In this document: in pieces, positions 17,495 to 27,043 of the stretch
How positions within the stretch are numbered: position 1 is the first letter of the stretch
How the letters are laid out: the number at the start of each line of letters is the position of its first letter
NCBI RefSeq assembly: GCF_003259315.1
Contig: NZ_QLLT01000006.1
Coordinates: forward strand, 62,001 to 126,000
Reading direction: 5' to 3'
Origin: Kitasatospora sp. SolWspMP-SS2h
GTDB lineage: Bacteria; Actinomycetota; Actinomycetes; Streptomycetales; Streptomycetaceae
Length of the DNA: 64,000 bases
Translations under genes and position numbers: made by a program
The notes under the pieces: generated by a model
Database searches by the model: none
The model's input: the letters and a program-made list of their open reading frames with translations, nothing else
What the model was told of the DNA's origin: nothing

Positions 17495-18898
17495 CTACGC
17501 GCCGGCCGACGGCTCCGGCCGGGCCCGGCGCACCAGGTAGGCGGTGCCGCGGGCGCCCCCGTACTCCGCGGCGGGGGCCTCGCCCTCGTAGGCGTGGCCG
17601 CACATCCCGCACCAGGCGGGGATGTCGTGGCGGGCCGCCTCGTCGTCGGACAGGACGGCGACGCGCCCGCCGGGCGCGACCTCGCCGATGTGCTTGGCCA
17701 GCTCGATGACCGGGATCGGGCAGCGCTTGCCGAGCGCGTCCAGGACCAGCGCGTCGGCGCCGCCCGCCGGGGGCAGGTCGAGGCCGAGCGGGGCGCGGAC
17801 CCCGGCGACCACCCGGGGGAGCACGTCGAGGAAGGCGTCGACCTCGGCGGCAGTGGTGCCGGCCGGGAGCGAGACCCGCAGGTTGCCCTCGGTGAGGACG
17901 CCCATCGCGGCCAGCACGTGGCTGGGCGTCAGGGTGCTGGAGGTGCAGGAGGAGCCGGAGCTGACCGCGAAGCCGGCCCGGTCGAGTTCGGTGAGCAGCA
18001 CCTCGCCGTCCACGTACAGGCAGGAGAAGGTGACCAGGTGCGGGAGGCGCAGCTCAGGGTGGCCGACCACCTCGACGGCGGGCACCAGCTCCGGGACCCG
18101 GCGGCGGATCACCTCGACCAGCGCCCGCAGCCGGGCGTCCTCCGCCGCCGCCCCGTCCCGGACGGCGCGCAGCGAGGCCGCGGCGGCGACGATCGCCGGG
18201 ACGTTGGTGAAGCCGGGCACCCGCCCGTTCTCCCGGTCGTCGGCGGGCAGCGGCGAGGAGTAGCGGACGCCCTTGCGGACCGCGAGCACCCCGACGCCGG
18301 CCGGCCCGCCCCACTTGTGCGCGCTCGCGGTGAGCACCGACCAGCCCTCCGGCACCGGCAGCCGCCCGGCGCTCTGCGCGGCGTCCACCAGCAGCGGGAC
18401 GTCGCCGAGCAGCGCGGCGGCCTCGGCCACCGGCTGCAGGGTGCCGACCTCGTGGTTGGCGGACTGCAGGACGGCGAGCGCGGTGTCGGGGCGCAGCGCG
18501 GCGGCGAACTCCCCGGCGTCGACCCGGCCGTGGCGGTCGACCGGGACGGCGGTGGCGCTGCCGCCGTCGGCCTCCCAGCGTTCGGCGGTGTGCAGGACGG
18601 CGGAGTGCTCGACGGCGGAGTGCACCAGGTGGGCGCCGCGGCGGCGGTGGCCGCGCAGGGCGCCCAGGACGCCCAACTGGACGGCCTGGGTGCCGGACCC
18701 GGTGAAGGCGATCTCGTCGGCCCGGGCGCCGAGCACCTCGGCGACGGTCTCCCGGGCGGCGTCCAGCAGCATCCGGGCCTGCCGGGCGGAGCGGTGCAGC
18801 CGGGCCGGGTCGGCCCAGCCCTCGTAGAGGGCGGCGAGCAGGGCCTGCCGGGCGACGGGGTGCAGCGGGGCGGTGGAGGCGGCGTCGAAGTAGGGCAC
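17495..18898 (-). CDS. Cysteine desulfurase fused to TusA-type sulfur carrier domain
   Basis: A 467-aa fusion. Residues 1-375 form a NifS-like PLP cysteine desulfurase, with the NHEVGTLQPV region, Schiff-base lysine in TASAHKWGGP and reactive cysteine in VSSGSSCTSST. Residues about 383-455 form a TusA/SirA domain with the acceptor cysteine in LDALGKRCPIPVIELAK. Desulfurase and sulfur acceptor are thus on one chain, so persulfide can pass intramolecularly, perhaps for thiolation or cofactor synthesis. ATG 18898 gives MPYFDAASTAPLHP. It converges on the pfkB-type gene. Confidence 0.9.
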   Translation of the reverse strand: MPYFDAASTAPLHPVARQALLAALYEGWADPARLHRSARQARMLLDAARETVAEVLGARADEIAFTGSGTQAVQLGVLGALRGHRRRGAHLVHSAVEHSAVLHTAERWEADGGSATAVPVDRHGRVDAGEFAAALRPDTALAVLQSANHEVGTLQPVAEAAALLGDVPLLVDAAQSAGRLPVPEGWSVLTASAHKWGGPAGVGVLAVRKGVRYSSPLPADDRENGRVPGFTNVPAIVAAAASLRAVRDGAAAEDARLRALVEVIRRRVPELVPAVEVVGHPELRLPHLVTFSCLYVDGEVLLTELDRAGFAVSSGSSCTSSTLTPSHVLAAMGVLTEGNLRVSLPAGTTAAEVDAFLDVLPRVVAGVRAPLGLDLPPAGGADALVLDALGKRCPIPVIELAKHIGEVAPGGRVAVLSDDEAARHDIPAWCGMCGHAYEGEAPAAEYGGARGTAYLVRRARPEPSAGA

Positions 18899-19261
18899 CG
18901 GGCCACCGTAGACGACCGCGCGCGGTGCCCCTTACGGGGTGATTCCTCCCGGCCCGCCGGGGAGCCGACGCTCCGTCACCCGCGTGTCGCAGGACGGTCG
19001 CCCGTTCGGCCGTGGGAGGCTCGGATGTCCGCCATGACCTGCGACTCCGTCCGCCCCGCGGGGGCGGTTCACCCCACGGGGGCTGATCGGGTAGCCGGGC
19101 GGCGCGTTACCGGGGGCTGCCCGTGAGCGCCGCATAAGGATGGAGTAGCGTTTGGCCCGCATAAGCATTCAAACCGTGCCCGTGGCCGGATCACCGAGGA
19201 GACCTGACAACGGACTCCGGACGGTGGTGCGTTCCCGGGCGAGACTTCGGGAAGGCGCTAC
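18899..19261. promoter_or_regulatory. Upstream region of ctaC
   Basis: This 363-nt divergent region holds the ctaC promoter and 5' UTR. The 9-mer CCGCATAAG occurs twice in direct orientation (19130-19138 and 19157-19165), flanking TGGAGTAGCGT, a likely -10 zone. No open frame here looks like a gene. Confidence 0.4.
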
Positions 19262-20122
19262 GTGAGTCCCAACGGCTCCGACCGCTCGCCGCGGCGCACG
19301 ATGCGGCGGAAGCTGCCTCAGGCGCTGGCACTGGGCCTCGTCATCGCGACCGCCACCGGCTGCTCGGCCAACGACCTGCCCAGGCTTGGCCTCCCCAGTC
19401 CCGTCACGAAGGAAGGCCCGCTGGTCCTTCACATGTGGCAGGGCTCGTGGATCGCGGCTCTGGTTGTTGGTGCATTGATGTGGGGTCTGATCCTCTGGAG
19501 CGTGTTCTTCCACCGGCGCAGCCGCACCAAGGTGGAGGTCCCCGCTCAGACCCGGTACAACGTGCCCATCGAGGCGCTGTACACCGCGGTCCCCCTCGTC
19601 ATCGTCTCGGTGCTGTTCTACTTCGTCGCCCGCGACGAGGCCACCCTGACGAAGGTCGACGCGAAGCCCCAGCACACGATCAACGTGGTGGGCTTCCAGT
19701 GGAGTTGGGCGTTCAACTACGAGAACTCCGAGATCCCGGACCCGGCGAGCACCACCGCCGCGTACGAGGTCGGCAGCACCAAGGAGCCTCCGACGCTCTA
19801 CCTGCCGATCAACGAGTCCGTGAAGTTCCGGCTGACCTCCAACGACGTCATCCACGACTTCTGGCCCGTCAACTTCATGATGAAGATGGACGTCGTGCCC
19901 GGTGTGGTCAACGAGTTCCAGGTCACCCCGACCGCGCTCGGCACCTACCGCGGCAAGTGCGCCGAGCTCTGCGGCCAGGACCACTCGCGGATGCTGTTCA
20001 ACGTCAAGGTCGTCACGGCCGACGAGTACCAGCAGCACCTCAAGGAACTCCGCGACAAGGGCCAGGCCGGCGCGGTTCCCGCAGGCATCCTCCCCACCAC
20101 GGGAAGTAGTGAAGAGAAGTGA
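19262..20122 (+). CDS. ctaC: Cytochrome c oxidase subunit II
   Basis: CuA subunit of the aa3-type oxidase, receiving electrons from the cytochrome cc of QcrC. The 286-aa protein starts with a lipoprotein-type signal ending ATATGC, then two membrane helices, then the extracytoplasmic cupredoxin domain. CuA ligands are seen in [12 protein letters not shown] and an upstream His in [10 protein letters not shown]. The GTG start gives [12 protein letters not shown]. Its stop overlaps the ctaD start as GTGA, so the two are translationally coupled. Confidence 0.97.
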   Translation: MSPNGSDRSPRRTMRRKLPQALALGLVIATATGCSANDLPRLGLPSPVTKEGPLVLHMWQGSWIAALVVGALMWGLILWSVFFHRRSRTKVEVPAQTRYNVPIEALYTAVPLVIVSVLFYFVARDEATLTKVDAKPQHTINVVGFQWSWAFNYENSEIPDPASTTAAYEVGSTKEPPTLYLPINESVKFRLTSNDVIHDFWPVNFMMKMDVVPGVVNEFQVTPTALGTYRGKCAELCGQDHSRMLFNVKVVTADEYQQHLKELRDKGQAGAVPAGILPTTGSSEEK

Positions 20123-21897
20123 CCATCCTCAACGAGCCCGCCGCGGCCGGTGGGGGAGCCGGGGCCGTCACCTCGGGGACTCCGCGGGTGCGCAAGCCGG
20201 GCAACGCGATCATCAAGTGGCTCACCACCACCGACCACAAGACGATCGGCACCCTCTACCTGGCGACCTCGTTCGCCTTCTTCCTGATCGGTGGCGTGCT
20301 CGCCCTGATCATGCGGGCCGAGCTGGCCCGTCCGGGCACCCAGATCCTGTCGAACGAGCAGTTCAACCAGGCGTTCACCATGCATGGCACGATCATGCTG
20401 CTGATGTTCGCCACCCCGCTGTTCTCCGGCTTCACCAACTGGATCATGCCGCTCCAGATCGGCGCCCCCGACGTCGCCTTCCCGCGACTGAACATGTTCG
20501 CCTACTGGCTGTACCTGTTCGGCTCGATCATCGCGGTGGCGGGCTTCCTGACCCCGCAGGGCGCGGCCGACTTCGGCTGGTTCGCCTACTCGCCGCTGAG
20601 CGACGCCGTCCGCTCGCCGGGCGTCGGCGCCGACATGTGGATCATGGGCCTGGCCTTCTCCGGCTTCGGCACCATCCTCGGTGCGGTCAACTTCATCACC
20701 ACGATCATCTGCATGCGCGCGCCCGGCATGACGATGTTCCGGATGTCGATCTTCGTCTGGAACGTCCTGCTGACCTCGGTGCTGGTCCTGCTGGCCTTCC
20801 CGGTCCTCGCGGCCGCGCTGTTCGCCCTGGAGGCGGACCGGAAGTTCGGGGCGCACGTCTTCGACCCGACGAACGGCGGCGCGCTGCTCTGGCAGCACCT
20901 GTTCTGGTTCTTCGGCCATCCCGAGGTCTACATCATCGCGCTGCCGTTCTTCGGCATCGTCTCCGAGATCATCCCGGTGTTCAGCCGCAAGCCGATGTTC
21001 GGCTACTCCGGCCTGATCGCCGCGACCATCGCCATCGCCGGCCTCTCGGTGACGGTGTGGGCGCACCACATGTACGTGACGGGGCAGGTGCTGCTGCCGT
21101 TCTTCTCGTTCATGACCTTCCTGATCGCGGTCCCGACCGGTGTGAAGTTCTTCAACTGGGTCGGCACCATGTGGAAGGGCTCGCTCAGCTTCGAGACCCC
21201 GATGCTCTGGACGGTCGGCTTCCTGGTCACCTTCCTGTTCGGCGGCCTGACCGGCGTGCTGCTGGCCTCCCCGCCGATCGACTTCCACGTCTCGGACTCG
21301 TACTTCGTCGTCGCGCACTTCCACTACGTGGTGTTCGGCACCGTCGTCTTCGCGATGTTCGCCGGCTTCCACTTCTGGTGGCCGAAGATGACCGGCAAGA
21401 TGCTGGACGAGCGCCTGGGCAAGATCACCTTCTGGACGCTGTTCATCGGCTTCCACACCACCTTCCTGGTCCAGCACTGGCTGGGCGCCGAGGGCATGCC
21501 CCGCCGCTACGCCGACTACCTGGCCTCGGACGGCTTCACCACGCTGAACACCGTCTCGACCATCGGCTCGTTCCTGCTCGGCCTGTCGATCCTGCCGTTC
21601 CTCTACAACGTCTGGAAGACCGCCAAGTACGGCGAGAAGGTCAACGTCGACGACCCGTGGGGCTACGGCCGCTCGCTGGAGTGGGCGACCTCCTGCCCGC
21701 CGCCGCGGCACAACTTCACCACCCTGCCGCGGATCCGCTCCGAGTCCCCGGCGTTCGACCTGCACCACCCGGAGATCGCCGCGCTGGACTACCTGGAGAA
21801 CCACGGTGAGCCGGCCAAGCACTTCGAGGGTGTGACCCCCGCGCAGTACGACCGTCCGTCGCTGGGCAAGGGCAAGAATGAGGGTGACGCCCGATGA
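20119..21897 (+). CDS. ctaD: Cytochrome c oxidase subunit I
   Basis: Catalytic heme a/a3-CuB subunit that reduces O2 and pumps protons. The 592-aa protein has 12 hydrophobic segments. Ligands visible are His in FTMHGTIML (heme a), GHPEVY (CuB His and the cross-linked Tyr), WAHHMYVTG (CuB His pair) and VVAHFHYVV (heme a3 and a). Starts at the GTG overlapping ctaC and ends overlapping the ctaF ATG (ATGA). Confidence 0.97.
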   Translation: MTILNEPAAAGGGAGAVTSGTPRVRKPGNAIIKWLTTTDHKTIGTLYLATSFAFFLIGGVLALIMRAELARPGTQILSNEQFNQAFTMHGTIMLLMFATPLFSGFTNWIMPLQIGAPDVAFPRLNMFAYWLYLFGSIIAVAGFLTPQGAADFGWFAYSPLSDAVRSPGVGADMWIMGLAFSGFGTILGAVNFITTIICMRAPGMTMFRMSIFVWNVLLTSVLVLLAFPVLAAALFALEADRKFGAHVFDPTNGGALLWQHLFWFFGHPEVYIIALPFFGIVSEIIPVFSRKPMFGYSGLIAATIAIAGLSVTVWAHHMYVTGQVLLPFFSFMTFLIAVPTGVKFFNWVGTMWKGSLSFETPMLWTVGFLVTFLFGGLTGVLLASPPIDFHVSDSYFVVAHFHYVVFGTVVFAMFAGFHFWWPKMTGKMLDERLGKITFWTLFIGFHTTFLVQHWLGAEGMPRRYADYLASDGFTTLNTVSTIGSFLLGLSILPFLYNVWKTAKYGEKVNVDDPWGYGRSLEWATSCPPPRHNFTTLPRIRSESPAFDLHHPEIAALDYLENHGEPAKHFEGVTPAQYDRPSLGKGKNEGDAR

Positions 21898-22310
21898 AGG
21901 AACAGGGAAAGATCTTCGCCGGTCTGGCCGTCTTCATCCTGGCCATCGCCATCACCTACATGGTCTGGACCGGTAAGTCGGACCACGGCCTGGAGGCCGC
22001 CGGCACCACCGCGCTCTTCCTGGCCTTCGGCCTGGCCGCCTTCATCGGCTTCTACCTGGCGTTCACCGCCAAGCGGGTGGACACCGGCGCGGGCGACAAC
22101 CCCGAGGCCGAGGTCGCGGACGACGCCGGCGAGCTGGGCTTCTTCGCCCCGCACAGCTGGCAGCCGCTCTCGCTGGCGATCGGCGGCGCGCTGGCCTTCC
22201 TCGGCGTGGTCTTCGGCTGGTGGCTGCTGTTCTGGTCGGTCCCGATCCTCCTGGTCGGCCTGTTCGGCTGGGTCTTCGAGTTCTACCGCGGCGAGAACCA
22301 GAACCAGTAG
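21894..22310 (+). CDS. ctaF: Cytochrome c oxidase subunit IV (actinobacterial)
   Basis: A 138-aa four-helix membrane protein, the actinobacteria-specific subunit IV of the aa3 oxidase, found in the bcc-aa3 supercomplex. The helices are [18 protein letters not shown], an Ala/Phe-rich second helix, and two C-terminal helices ending [14 protein letters not shown] overlap with ctaD. Last gene of ctaCDF; a terminator follows. Confidence 0.93.
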   Translation: MKEQGKIFAGLAVFILAIAITYMVWTGKSDHGLEAAGTTALFLAFGLAAFIGFYLAFTAKRVDTGAGDNPEAEVADDAGELGFFAPHSWQPLSLAIGGALAFLGVVFGWWLLFWSVPILLVGLFGWVFEFYRGENQNQ

Positions 22311-22335
22311 GTTCCGGACCGCGCGGCCGCACGGC

Positions 22336-22367
22336 GGGCCGGGCACCCCCTCGGGGGTGCCCGGCCC
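22336..22367 (+). terminator. Terminator of ctaCDF
   Basis: A GC stem of about 14 bp (arms 22336-22349 and 22354-22367) with a tight CTCG loop, 26 nt after the ctaF stop and before the L,D-transpeptidase promoter. Confidence 0.8.
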
Positions 22368-22480
22368 CCGTCGTTCCCGGGGCGGGCCGGGCCTCCGTCC
22401 CCCGACCGGGTTACCCGGAGTGCCGACCGGGTGACGCCTTCCTACGCTCTGAGGCAGGTTCACACCCCTGGGAGGTTCCG

Positions 22481-23776
22481 TTGAAGGGCTCTCGGATAGC
22501 CGGCAGTACCCGGACCGCGCTGGCCGCCATGCTGGTGCTGGCCCCCGCCGCGGCCTGTTCCTCCGACAACGACTCGGCGGAGAAGGACTCGTCGCCCCGT
22601 CAGATCGACGTGACCCCGCTGGTCCACACCTCGGCCGCCGAGGAGCAGGCCGACCCGGCGCAGGCGTTCAGCGTCACCACGGACGGCACCGCGAAACTCG
22701 ACGCCGTCACCGTCACCGACCCGGACGGGAAGCCGGTGGCCGGCGAACTCGCCGCCGACCAGCAGCACTGGCGGACCACCGACCCGCTCCGGGCCGGCGC
22801 CGCGTACACCGTCAAGGTCGCGGCCGAGGACGGCAAGGGCGGCCACGGCGAGACCGGCTCCACTTTCACCACCGCCGAGGCGCAGCACGTCGTCACCGCC
22901 GAACTCGGCCCCGACAGCTCCGGCAGCGGCGTCTACGGCGTCGGCCAGCCGCTCACCGTCAAGCTCTCCGAGCCGGTCACCGACCCGGCGGCCCGCCAGC
23001 AGATCGAACGCGGGCTGACCGTCACCTCGCAGCCCGCCGTGACCGGCGCCTGGTACTGGGTCGACGACGAGAACCTGCACTTCCGGCCGCAGGACTACTG
23101 GCCCGCCAACACCACCGTCAAGCTCTCCTACGACCTGCCGGGCCTCCCGCTCTCCGCCGGCGTCTACGGCGGCGAGGAGCAGACCCTCGACCTCCGCACC
23201 GGCGACCGGATCGAGGCGCTGGTCGACGCGGCCACCGACCAGCTGACGTACAAGCGCAACGGCGAGGTGGTGAAGACCATCCCGGTCACCACCGGCAAGC
23301 CCGGCTTCGACACCCGCAACGGCGTCAAGGTGGTGCTCGGGCAGGAGTCCGACGTCCGGATGAGCAGCGAGACCATCGGCATCGCGGCCGGCAGCAGCGA
23401 GGCCTACGACCTGGACGTGAAGTGGGCGACCCGGGTCACCTGGAGCGGCGAGTACGTCCACGCCGCGCCGTGGTCCGTGTCGTCGCAGGGCAAGGAGAAC
23501 GTCAGCCACGGCTGCACCGGGATGAGCACCGACGAGGCCAAGTGGTTCTTCGACAACACCCGGGTCGGTGACGTCGTGCAGGTGGTCAACAGCAAGGGCC
23601 ACGAGATGGAGCCGTTCGGCAACGGGTTCGGCGACTGGAACATCGGCTTCGACGAGTACGTGAAGCACAGCGCGCTGGGCAAGCCGGTCAGCACGGCGGC
23701 GTCCGGGGACGCGGCGAACGAGATGCCCGCCCCCAGCGTCAACCCGGGTCCGAGCGCGAGCCCGACGGGCCGGTGA
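22481..23776 (+). CDS. L,D-transpeptidase lipoprotein (YkuD with Ig-like domains)
   Basis: Cell-wall enzyme making 3-3 peptidoglycan crosslinks. The 431-aa protein has a signal peptide with a lipobox-like APAAAC at about residues 20-25, two Ig-like domains (about 40-235) and a YkuD catalytic domain with the active-site motif SHGCTGMS. A Pro/Ser tail ends it. The start is TTG 22481: GGGAGG lies 5 nt upstream and no ATG/GTG gives an intact signal peptide. The architecture resembles mycobacterial LdtMt2. A TACGCT -10-like box lies at 22443. Confidence 0.9.
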   Translation: MKGSRIAGSTRTALAAMLVLAPAAACSSDNDSAEKDSSPRQIDVTPLVHTSAAEEQADPAQAFSVTTDGTAKLDAVTVTDPDGKPVAGELAADQQHWRTTDPLRAGAAYTVKVAAEDGKGGHGETGSTFTTAEAQHVVTAELGPDSSGSGVYGVGQPLTVKLSEPVTDPAARQQIERGLTVTSQPAVTGAWYWVDDENLHFRPQDYWPANTTVKLSYDLPGLPLSAGVYGGEEQTLDLRTGDRIEALVDAATDQLTYKRNGEVVKTIPVTTGKPGFDTRNGVKVVLGQESDVRMSSETIGIAAGSSEAYDLDVKWATRVTWSGEYVHAAPWSVSSQGKENVSHGCTGMSTDEAKWFFDNTRVGDVVQVVNSKGHEMEPFGNGFGDWNIGFDEYVKHSALGKPVSTAASGDAANEMPAPSVNPGPSASPTGR

Positions 23777-23780
23777 GGCG

Positions 23781-23829
23781 CGGCGAGGTCCGCCCGGGGA
23801 GCGGGGCTCCCGCCGGGCGGACCTCGCCG
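23781..23829. terminator. Convergent terminator
   Basis: A 17-bp outer stem (23781-23797 with 23813-23829) encloses an additional GGGAG/CTCCC hairpin, between the L,D-transpeptidase and GntR genes. Confidence 0.8.
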
Positions 23830-23843
23830 CTGTCCGCCGCGGG

Positions 23844-24209
23844 TCAGCGGTGGGCCGCGTCCAGGGCGGTGGCGACCGCGGCCAGCGCCTCGTCGCGGGT
23901 GAGGCCGAGGCGGACGGCCCGGGCCGCGTACTCGGCGGCGGCGGTGGCGGCCAGGCGGTGCGAGGTGTCCCCGGTGGGGGCGACGGTGGTGCCGGCCCGG
24001 CCGCGGGTCTCGACCACCCCGTCGGCCTCCAGCTCGCGGTAGGCGCGGGCCACCGTGTTCGCGGCCAGGCCGAGCTGTTCGGCCAGCGCGCGGACGGTGG
24101 GGAGCTTCAGGCCGACCGGGAGCTCGCCGGTACGGGCCCGGGCCGCGATCTGCGAGCGGACCTGCTCGTAGGGCGGGACGGGGGACTGGTGATCGATCGC
24201 CACGTGCAC
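23844..24209 (-). CDS. GntR family regulator (YtrA-like)
   Basis: A 121-aa regulator. The winged HTH has PPYEQVRSQIAARARTGEL and KLPTVRALAEQLGLAANTV, with recognition helix NTVARAYRELEADGVV, followed by only a short C-terminal helix (YtrA subfamily). Such proteins usually sit beside ABC-transporter genes; none is here, so it is an orphan. GTG 24209 is used; GTG two codons later is equally possible. It lies between the two halves of the respiratory locus. Confidence 0.88.
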   Translation of the reverse strand: MHVAIDHQSPVPPYEQVRSQIAARARTGELPVGLKLPTVRALAEQLGLAANTVARAYRELEADGVVETRGRAGTTVAPTGDTSHRLAATAAAEYAARAVRLGLTRDEALAAVATALDAAHR

Positions 24210-24255
24210 CCGGTCAACATAACAGGGCGTCAGGGCCGGTTCCGGCCCGAGATGC

Positions 24256-24293
24256 CAGAACCCCCCTCCGGCCGGAGCCGGAGGGGGGTTCTG
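24256..24293 (-). terminator. Terminator of ctaE-qcrCAB
   Basis: A 16-bp stem (24256-24271 with 24278-24293) and CCGGAG loop begins 24 nt after the qcrB stop on the minus strand. Confidence 0.85.
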
Positions 24294-24317
24294 ACGTGGC
24301 GGGACAGCTACCCGGGA

Positions 24318-25979
24318 TCAGTGGTGGCCGTGGCCGCTGGTGATCTCGTGGTACTCCTCGGTGGTGGGCTTGGCGATCTGGTTGCCCTCGCCGTAGAAGC
24401 CCTCGGAGAGCTTCACCCGGGTCTTGGTGACCACGCCGGCCTTGCGGGCCACGCCGTTCTCGTCCGTCTCGGCGGGCAGCTCCAGCGGCCGGGGCTGCTC
24501 GTGGGCGGTGAGGGTGTGCAGGTCCTTCGGCGCCAGCGGAGTGTGCACCTCGACGAACTCGCCGTGCGGCAGGCGCTTGATGACGCCGGACTCGCGGCCG
24601 TGCAGCACCTTCTCCTTGTCGCGGCGCTGGAGGCCGAGGCACCAGCGCTTGGTGACGAAGAAGGTGAGGACCGGGACCACGAAGAAGCCGATGCGCACCG
24701 TGTAGGTGATCGTGTTGATCGACAGGTGCAGGTGGGTGGCGAACAGGTCGTTGCCACCGCCGACCAGCAGGATCAGGTACAGCGAGATCCAGGCCGCGCC
24801 GAACGCGGTGCGGACCGGGGCGTTGCGCGGGCGGTCCAGGAGGTGGTGCTCGCGCTTGTCGCCGGTGACCCAGGACTCGATGAACGGCCAGATCGCGATC
24901 GCGACCAGCACCATCGGGAAGATCGCCAGCGGGACCATCACGCCGAGGTTCAGCGTGTGGCCGCCCCAGACCGAGATCTCCCAGCCCGGCATGATGCGGA
25001 TCAGGCCCTCGGAGAAGCCCATGTACCAGTCGGGCTGGGCGTCGGTCGACACCTGGTCCGGACGGTACGGGCCGTACGCCCAGATCGGGTTGATCGTGGC
25101 GATCGCGGACATCGCCGCGATGATGCCGAACACCAGGAAGAAGAAGCCGCCGGCCTTCGCCATGTAGATCGGCATCAGCGGCATGCCGACGACGTTCTTC
25201 TCGGTCTTGCCCGGGCCCGCCCACTGGGTGTGCTTGTGGTAGAAGACCAGGATCAGGTGCGCGACCAGCAGGCCCAGCATGATGCCCGGGATGAGCAGCA
25301 CGTGGATGGTGAAGAAGCGCGGGACGATGTCGGTGCCCGGGAACTCGCCGCCGAACAGGAACATCTGGATGTAGGTGCCGACGATCGGCACCGCCAGGAT
25401 CGCGCCCTCCATGAAGCGGATGCCGGTGCCGGACAGCAGGTCGTCCGGCAGCGAGTAGCCGAAGAAGCCGTCGAACATGCCCAGGACCAGCAGCAGGAAG
25501 CCGAAGACCCAGTTGATCTCGCGCGGCTTGCGGAAGGCGCCGGTGAAGAAGACGCGCATCATGTGCACGAGCATCGCGGCCACGAAGACCAGGGCGGCCC
25601 AGTGGTGGATCTGCCGGATCAGCAGACCGCCGCGGATCTCGAAGCTGATGTTCATCGTGGAGGCGTACGCCTCCGACATCCGGATGCCGTTCAGCGGCAG
25701 GTACGAGCCGTGGTAGACGGTCTCGGCCATGCTCGGCTTGAAGAACAGCGTCAGGTACACACCCGTGAGGATGATGATGATGAAGCTGTAGAGGCAGATC
25801 TCACCGAGCATGAAGGACCAGTGGTCCGGGAAGATCTTGCGCAGGTTGGCCTTGGCCAGGGAGTAGATCCCGACCCGGCCGTCCACCCAGTCGGCAGCGG
25901 CCTCGGCCTTGTTGGCGGGCTTGGCGCGGGTGCTGGCCGGCTTGGAGGCGCCGGTGTTGGTGCCGCTTGCGGAACTCAT
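24318..25979 (-). CDS. qcrB: Cytochrome bc1 complex cytochrome b subunit
   Basis: Di-heme membrane subunit oxidising menaquinol in the actinobacterial bcc complex. The 553-aa protein has a typical N-terminal extension, eight or more helices and heme-ligating histidines in QIHHWAALVF and FFTIHVLLIP. The quinol-site segment is NPIWAYGPY rather than the classical PEW. The long hydrophilic C-terminus ends in His (GHGHH). It overlaps qcrA by ATGA. Confidence 0.96.
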   Translation of the reverse strand: MSSASGTNTGASKPASTRAKPANKAEAAADWVDGRVGIYSLAKANLRKIFPDHWSFMLGEICLYSFIIIILTGVYLTLFFKPSMAETVYHGSYLPLNGIRMSEAYASTMNISFEIRGGLLIRQIHHWAALVFVAAMLVHMMRVFFTGAFRKPREINWVFGFLLLVLGMFDGFFGYSLPDDLLSGTGIRFMEGAILAVPIVGTYIQMFLFGGEFPGTDIVPRFFTIHVLLIPGIMLGLLVAHLILVFYHKHTQWAGPGKTEKNVVGMPLMPIYMAKAGGFFFLVFGIIAAMSAIATINPIWAYGPYRPDQVSTDAQPDWYMGFSEGLIRIMPGWEISVWGGHTLNLGVMVPLAIFPMVLVAIAIWPFIESWVTGDKREHHLLDRPRNAPVRTAFGAAWISLYLILLVGGGNDLFATHLHLSINTITYTVRIGFFVVPVLTFFVTKRWCLGLQRRDKEKVLHGRESGVIKRLPHGEFVEVHTPLAPKDLHTLTAHEQPRPLELPAETDENGVARKAGVVTKTRVKLSEGFYGEGNQIAKPTTEEYHEITSGHGHH

Positions 25980-27043
25980 CGCGGACGCTCCCAGTAGCTC
26001 GGGCCGACGGGCTCGTCGAAGTCGCCGGTGGCGACCAGGTAGCCCTGCTCATCGGTGGTGATCTTCAGCTGCGGCAGCGGGTGGCCGGCCGGGCCGAAGA
26101 TGACGCGAGCGCCGTCCGCCAGGTCGAAGGTCGACTGGTGGCAGGGGCAGAGCGCGTGGTGGGTCTGCTGCTCGTACAGCGAGATCGGGCAGCCGACGTG
26201 GGTGCAGATCTTCGAGTAGGCGAGGATGCCCTCGAAGCCCTTCTCGCGGGACTTGTCGTCCTTGATGTCCTCCGGGGCGATCCGGATGAGCATCAGGGCG
26301 TCCTTGGCGATCCGCTGCTGGAAGTCCTCGGCCGACTCCTCGAGGCCCTCGGGCTTCGCGAAGGTGAGCGAGCCCTGGACGATGTCCTCGGGCTTCATCG
26401 GCTCGTCGGTGTTCATGTTGACGAGCTTGATCGGCTGGGCCGGGGTCGCCTCCACCCAGTTGGTGTGGAGCAGCTTCTTCTCCGGCAGCGGACCGAGGTC
26501 GCGCAGCAGCACCACGCCGGACAGCGGCACCAGGGCCATCGAGCCGATCAGGGTGTTGCGGATCATCTTGCGGCGGCCGAAGCCGGACTCCGCGGCACCC
26601 GTCCTGAACTGCTCGATGACGTCGTTGCGGACGTCGTCGTCGGCCTCGATCGCGTGGCGCTCGGCCGGCATCTCGTGGTCCGACATCAGGGTGCGGGCCC
26701 AGTGGACCGCGCCCGCGCCGATGCAGAACAGCGCCACGCCCAGGGTCATGCCCAGGGCGAAGTTGAGCGCGCTGACGTGGCCCAGCGGGAAGATGTAGAC
26801 CAGCTTGTCGGCGTCGATCGACGCGTAGGACGCGATGAAGCCGACGGTCGCCAGCATCGAGACCACGAACAGCAGCGACACCTGGCGCTCGGCCCGCTTG
26901 GCGGCCCGCTCGTCGATGTCGGTCCGACGCGGTTGGTGGGCCGGCAGGCCCGGGTCGGCGAACGGGTCGCCGTGGGTGGCGACGGCCGTGCCGTGGGAGG
27001 CGTCGTGCGCCTCCGGCAGGTTCTCTGACATGTCGTGGCTCAT
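25976..27043 (-). CDS. qcrA: Rieske [2Fe-2S] subunit of cytochrome bc1 complex
   Basis: A 355-aa protein. Three membrane helices precede the Rieske head, as usual in actinobacteria. Cluster ligands are in CTHVGC and CPCHQS. ATG 27043 (MSHDMSENLP) is chosen because it overlaps the qcrC stop as ATGA; an upstream frame extension would read through qcrC. It transfers electrons from quinol to QcrC. Confidence 0.96.
   Translation of the reverse strand: MSHDMSENLPEAHDASHGTAVATHGDPFADPGLPAHQPRRTDIDERAAKRAERQVSLLFVVSMLATVGFIASYASIDADKLVYIFPLGHVSALNFALGMTLGVALFCIGAGAVHWARTLMSDHEMPAERHAIEADDDVRNDVIEQFRTGAAESGFGRRKMIRNTLIGSMALVPLSGVVLLRDLGPLPEKKLLHTNWVEATPAQPIKLVNMNTDEPMKPEDIVQGSLTFAKPEGLEESAEDFQQRIAKDALMLIRIAPEDIKDDKSREKGFEGILAYSKICTHVGCPISLYEQQTHHALCPCHQSTFDLADGARVIFGPAGHPLPQLKITTDEQGYLVATGDFDEPVGPSYWERPR

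Noticed and set aside
23844..24209. Regulator of the flanking respiratory genes
   Set aside because: YtrA-type GntR proteins normally control adjacent ABC genes, and I found no GTG-N-CAC-type operator at cta or qcr promoters, so no link can be claimed.
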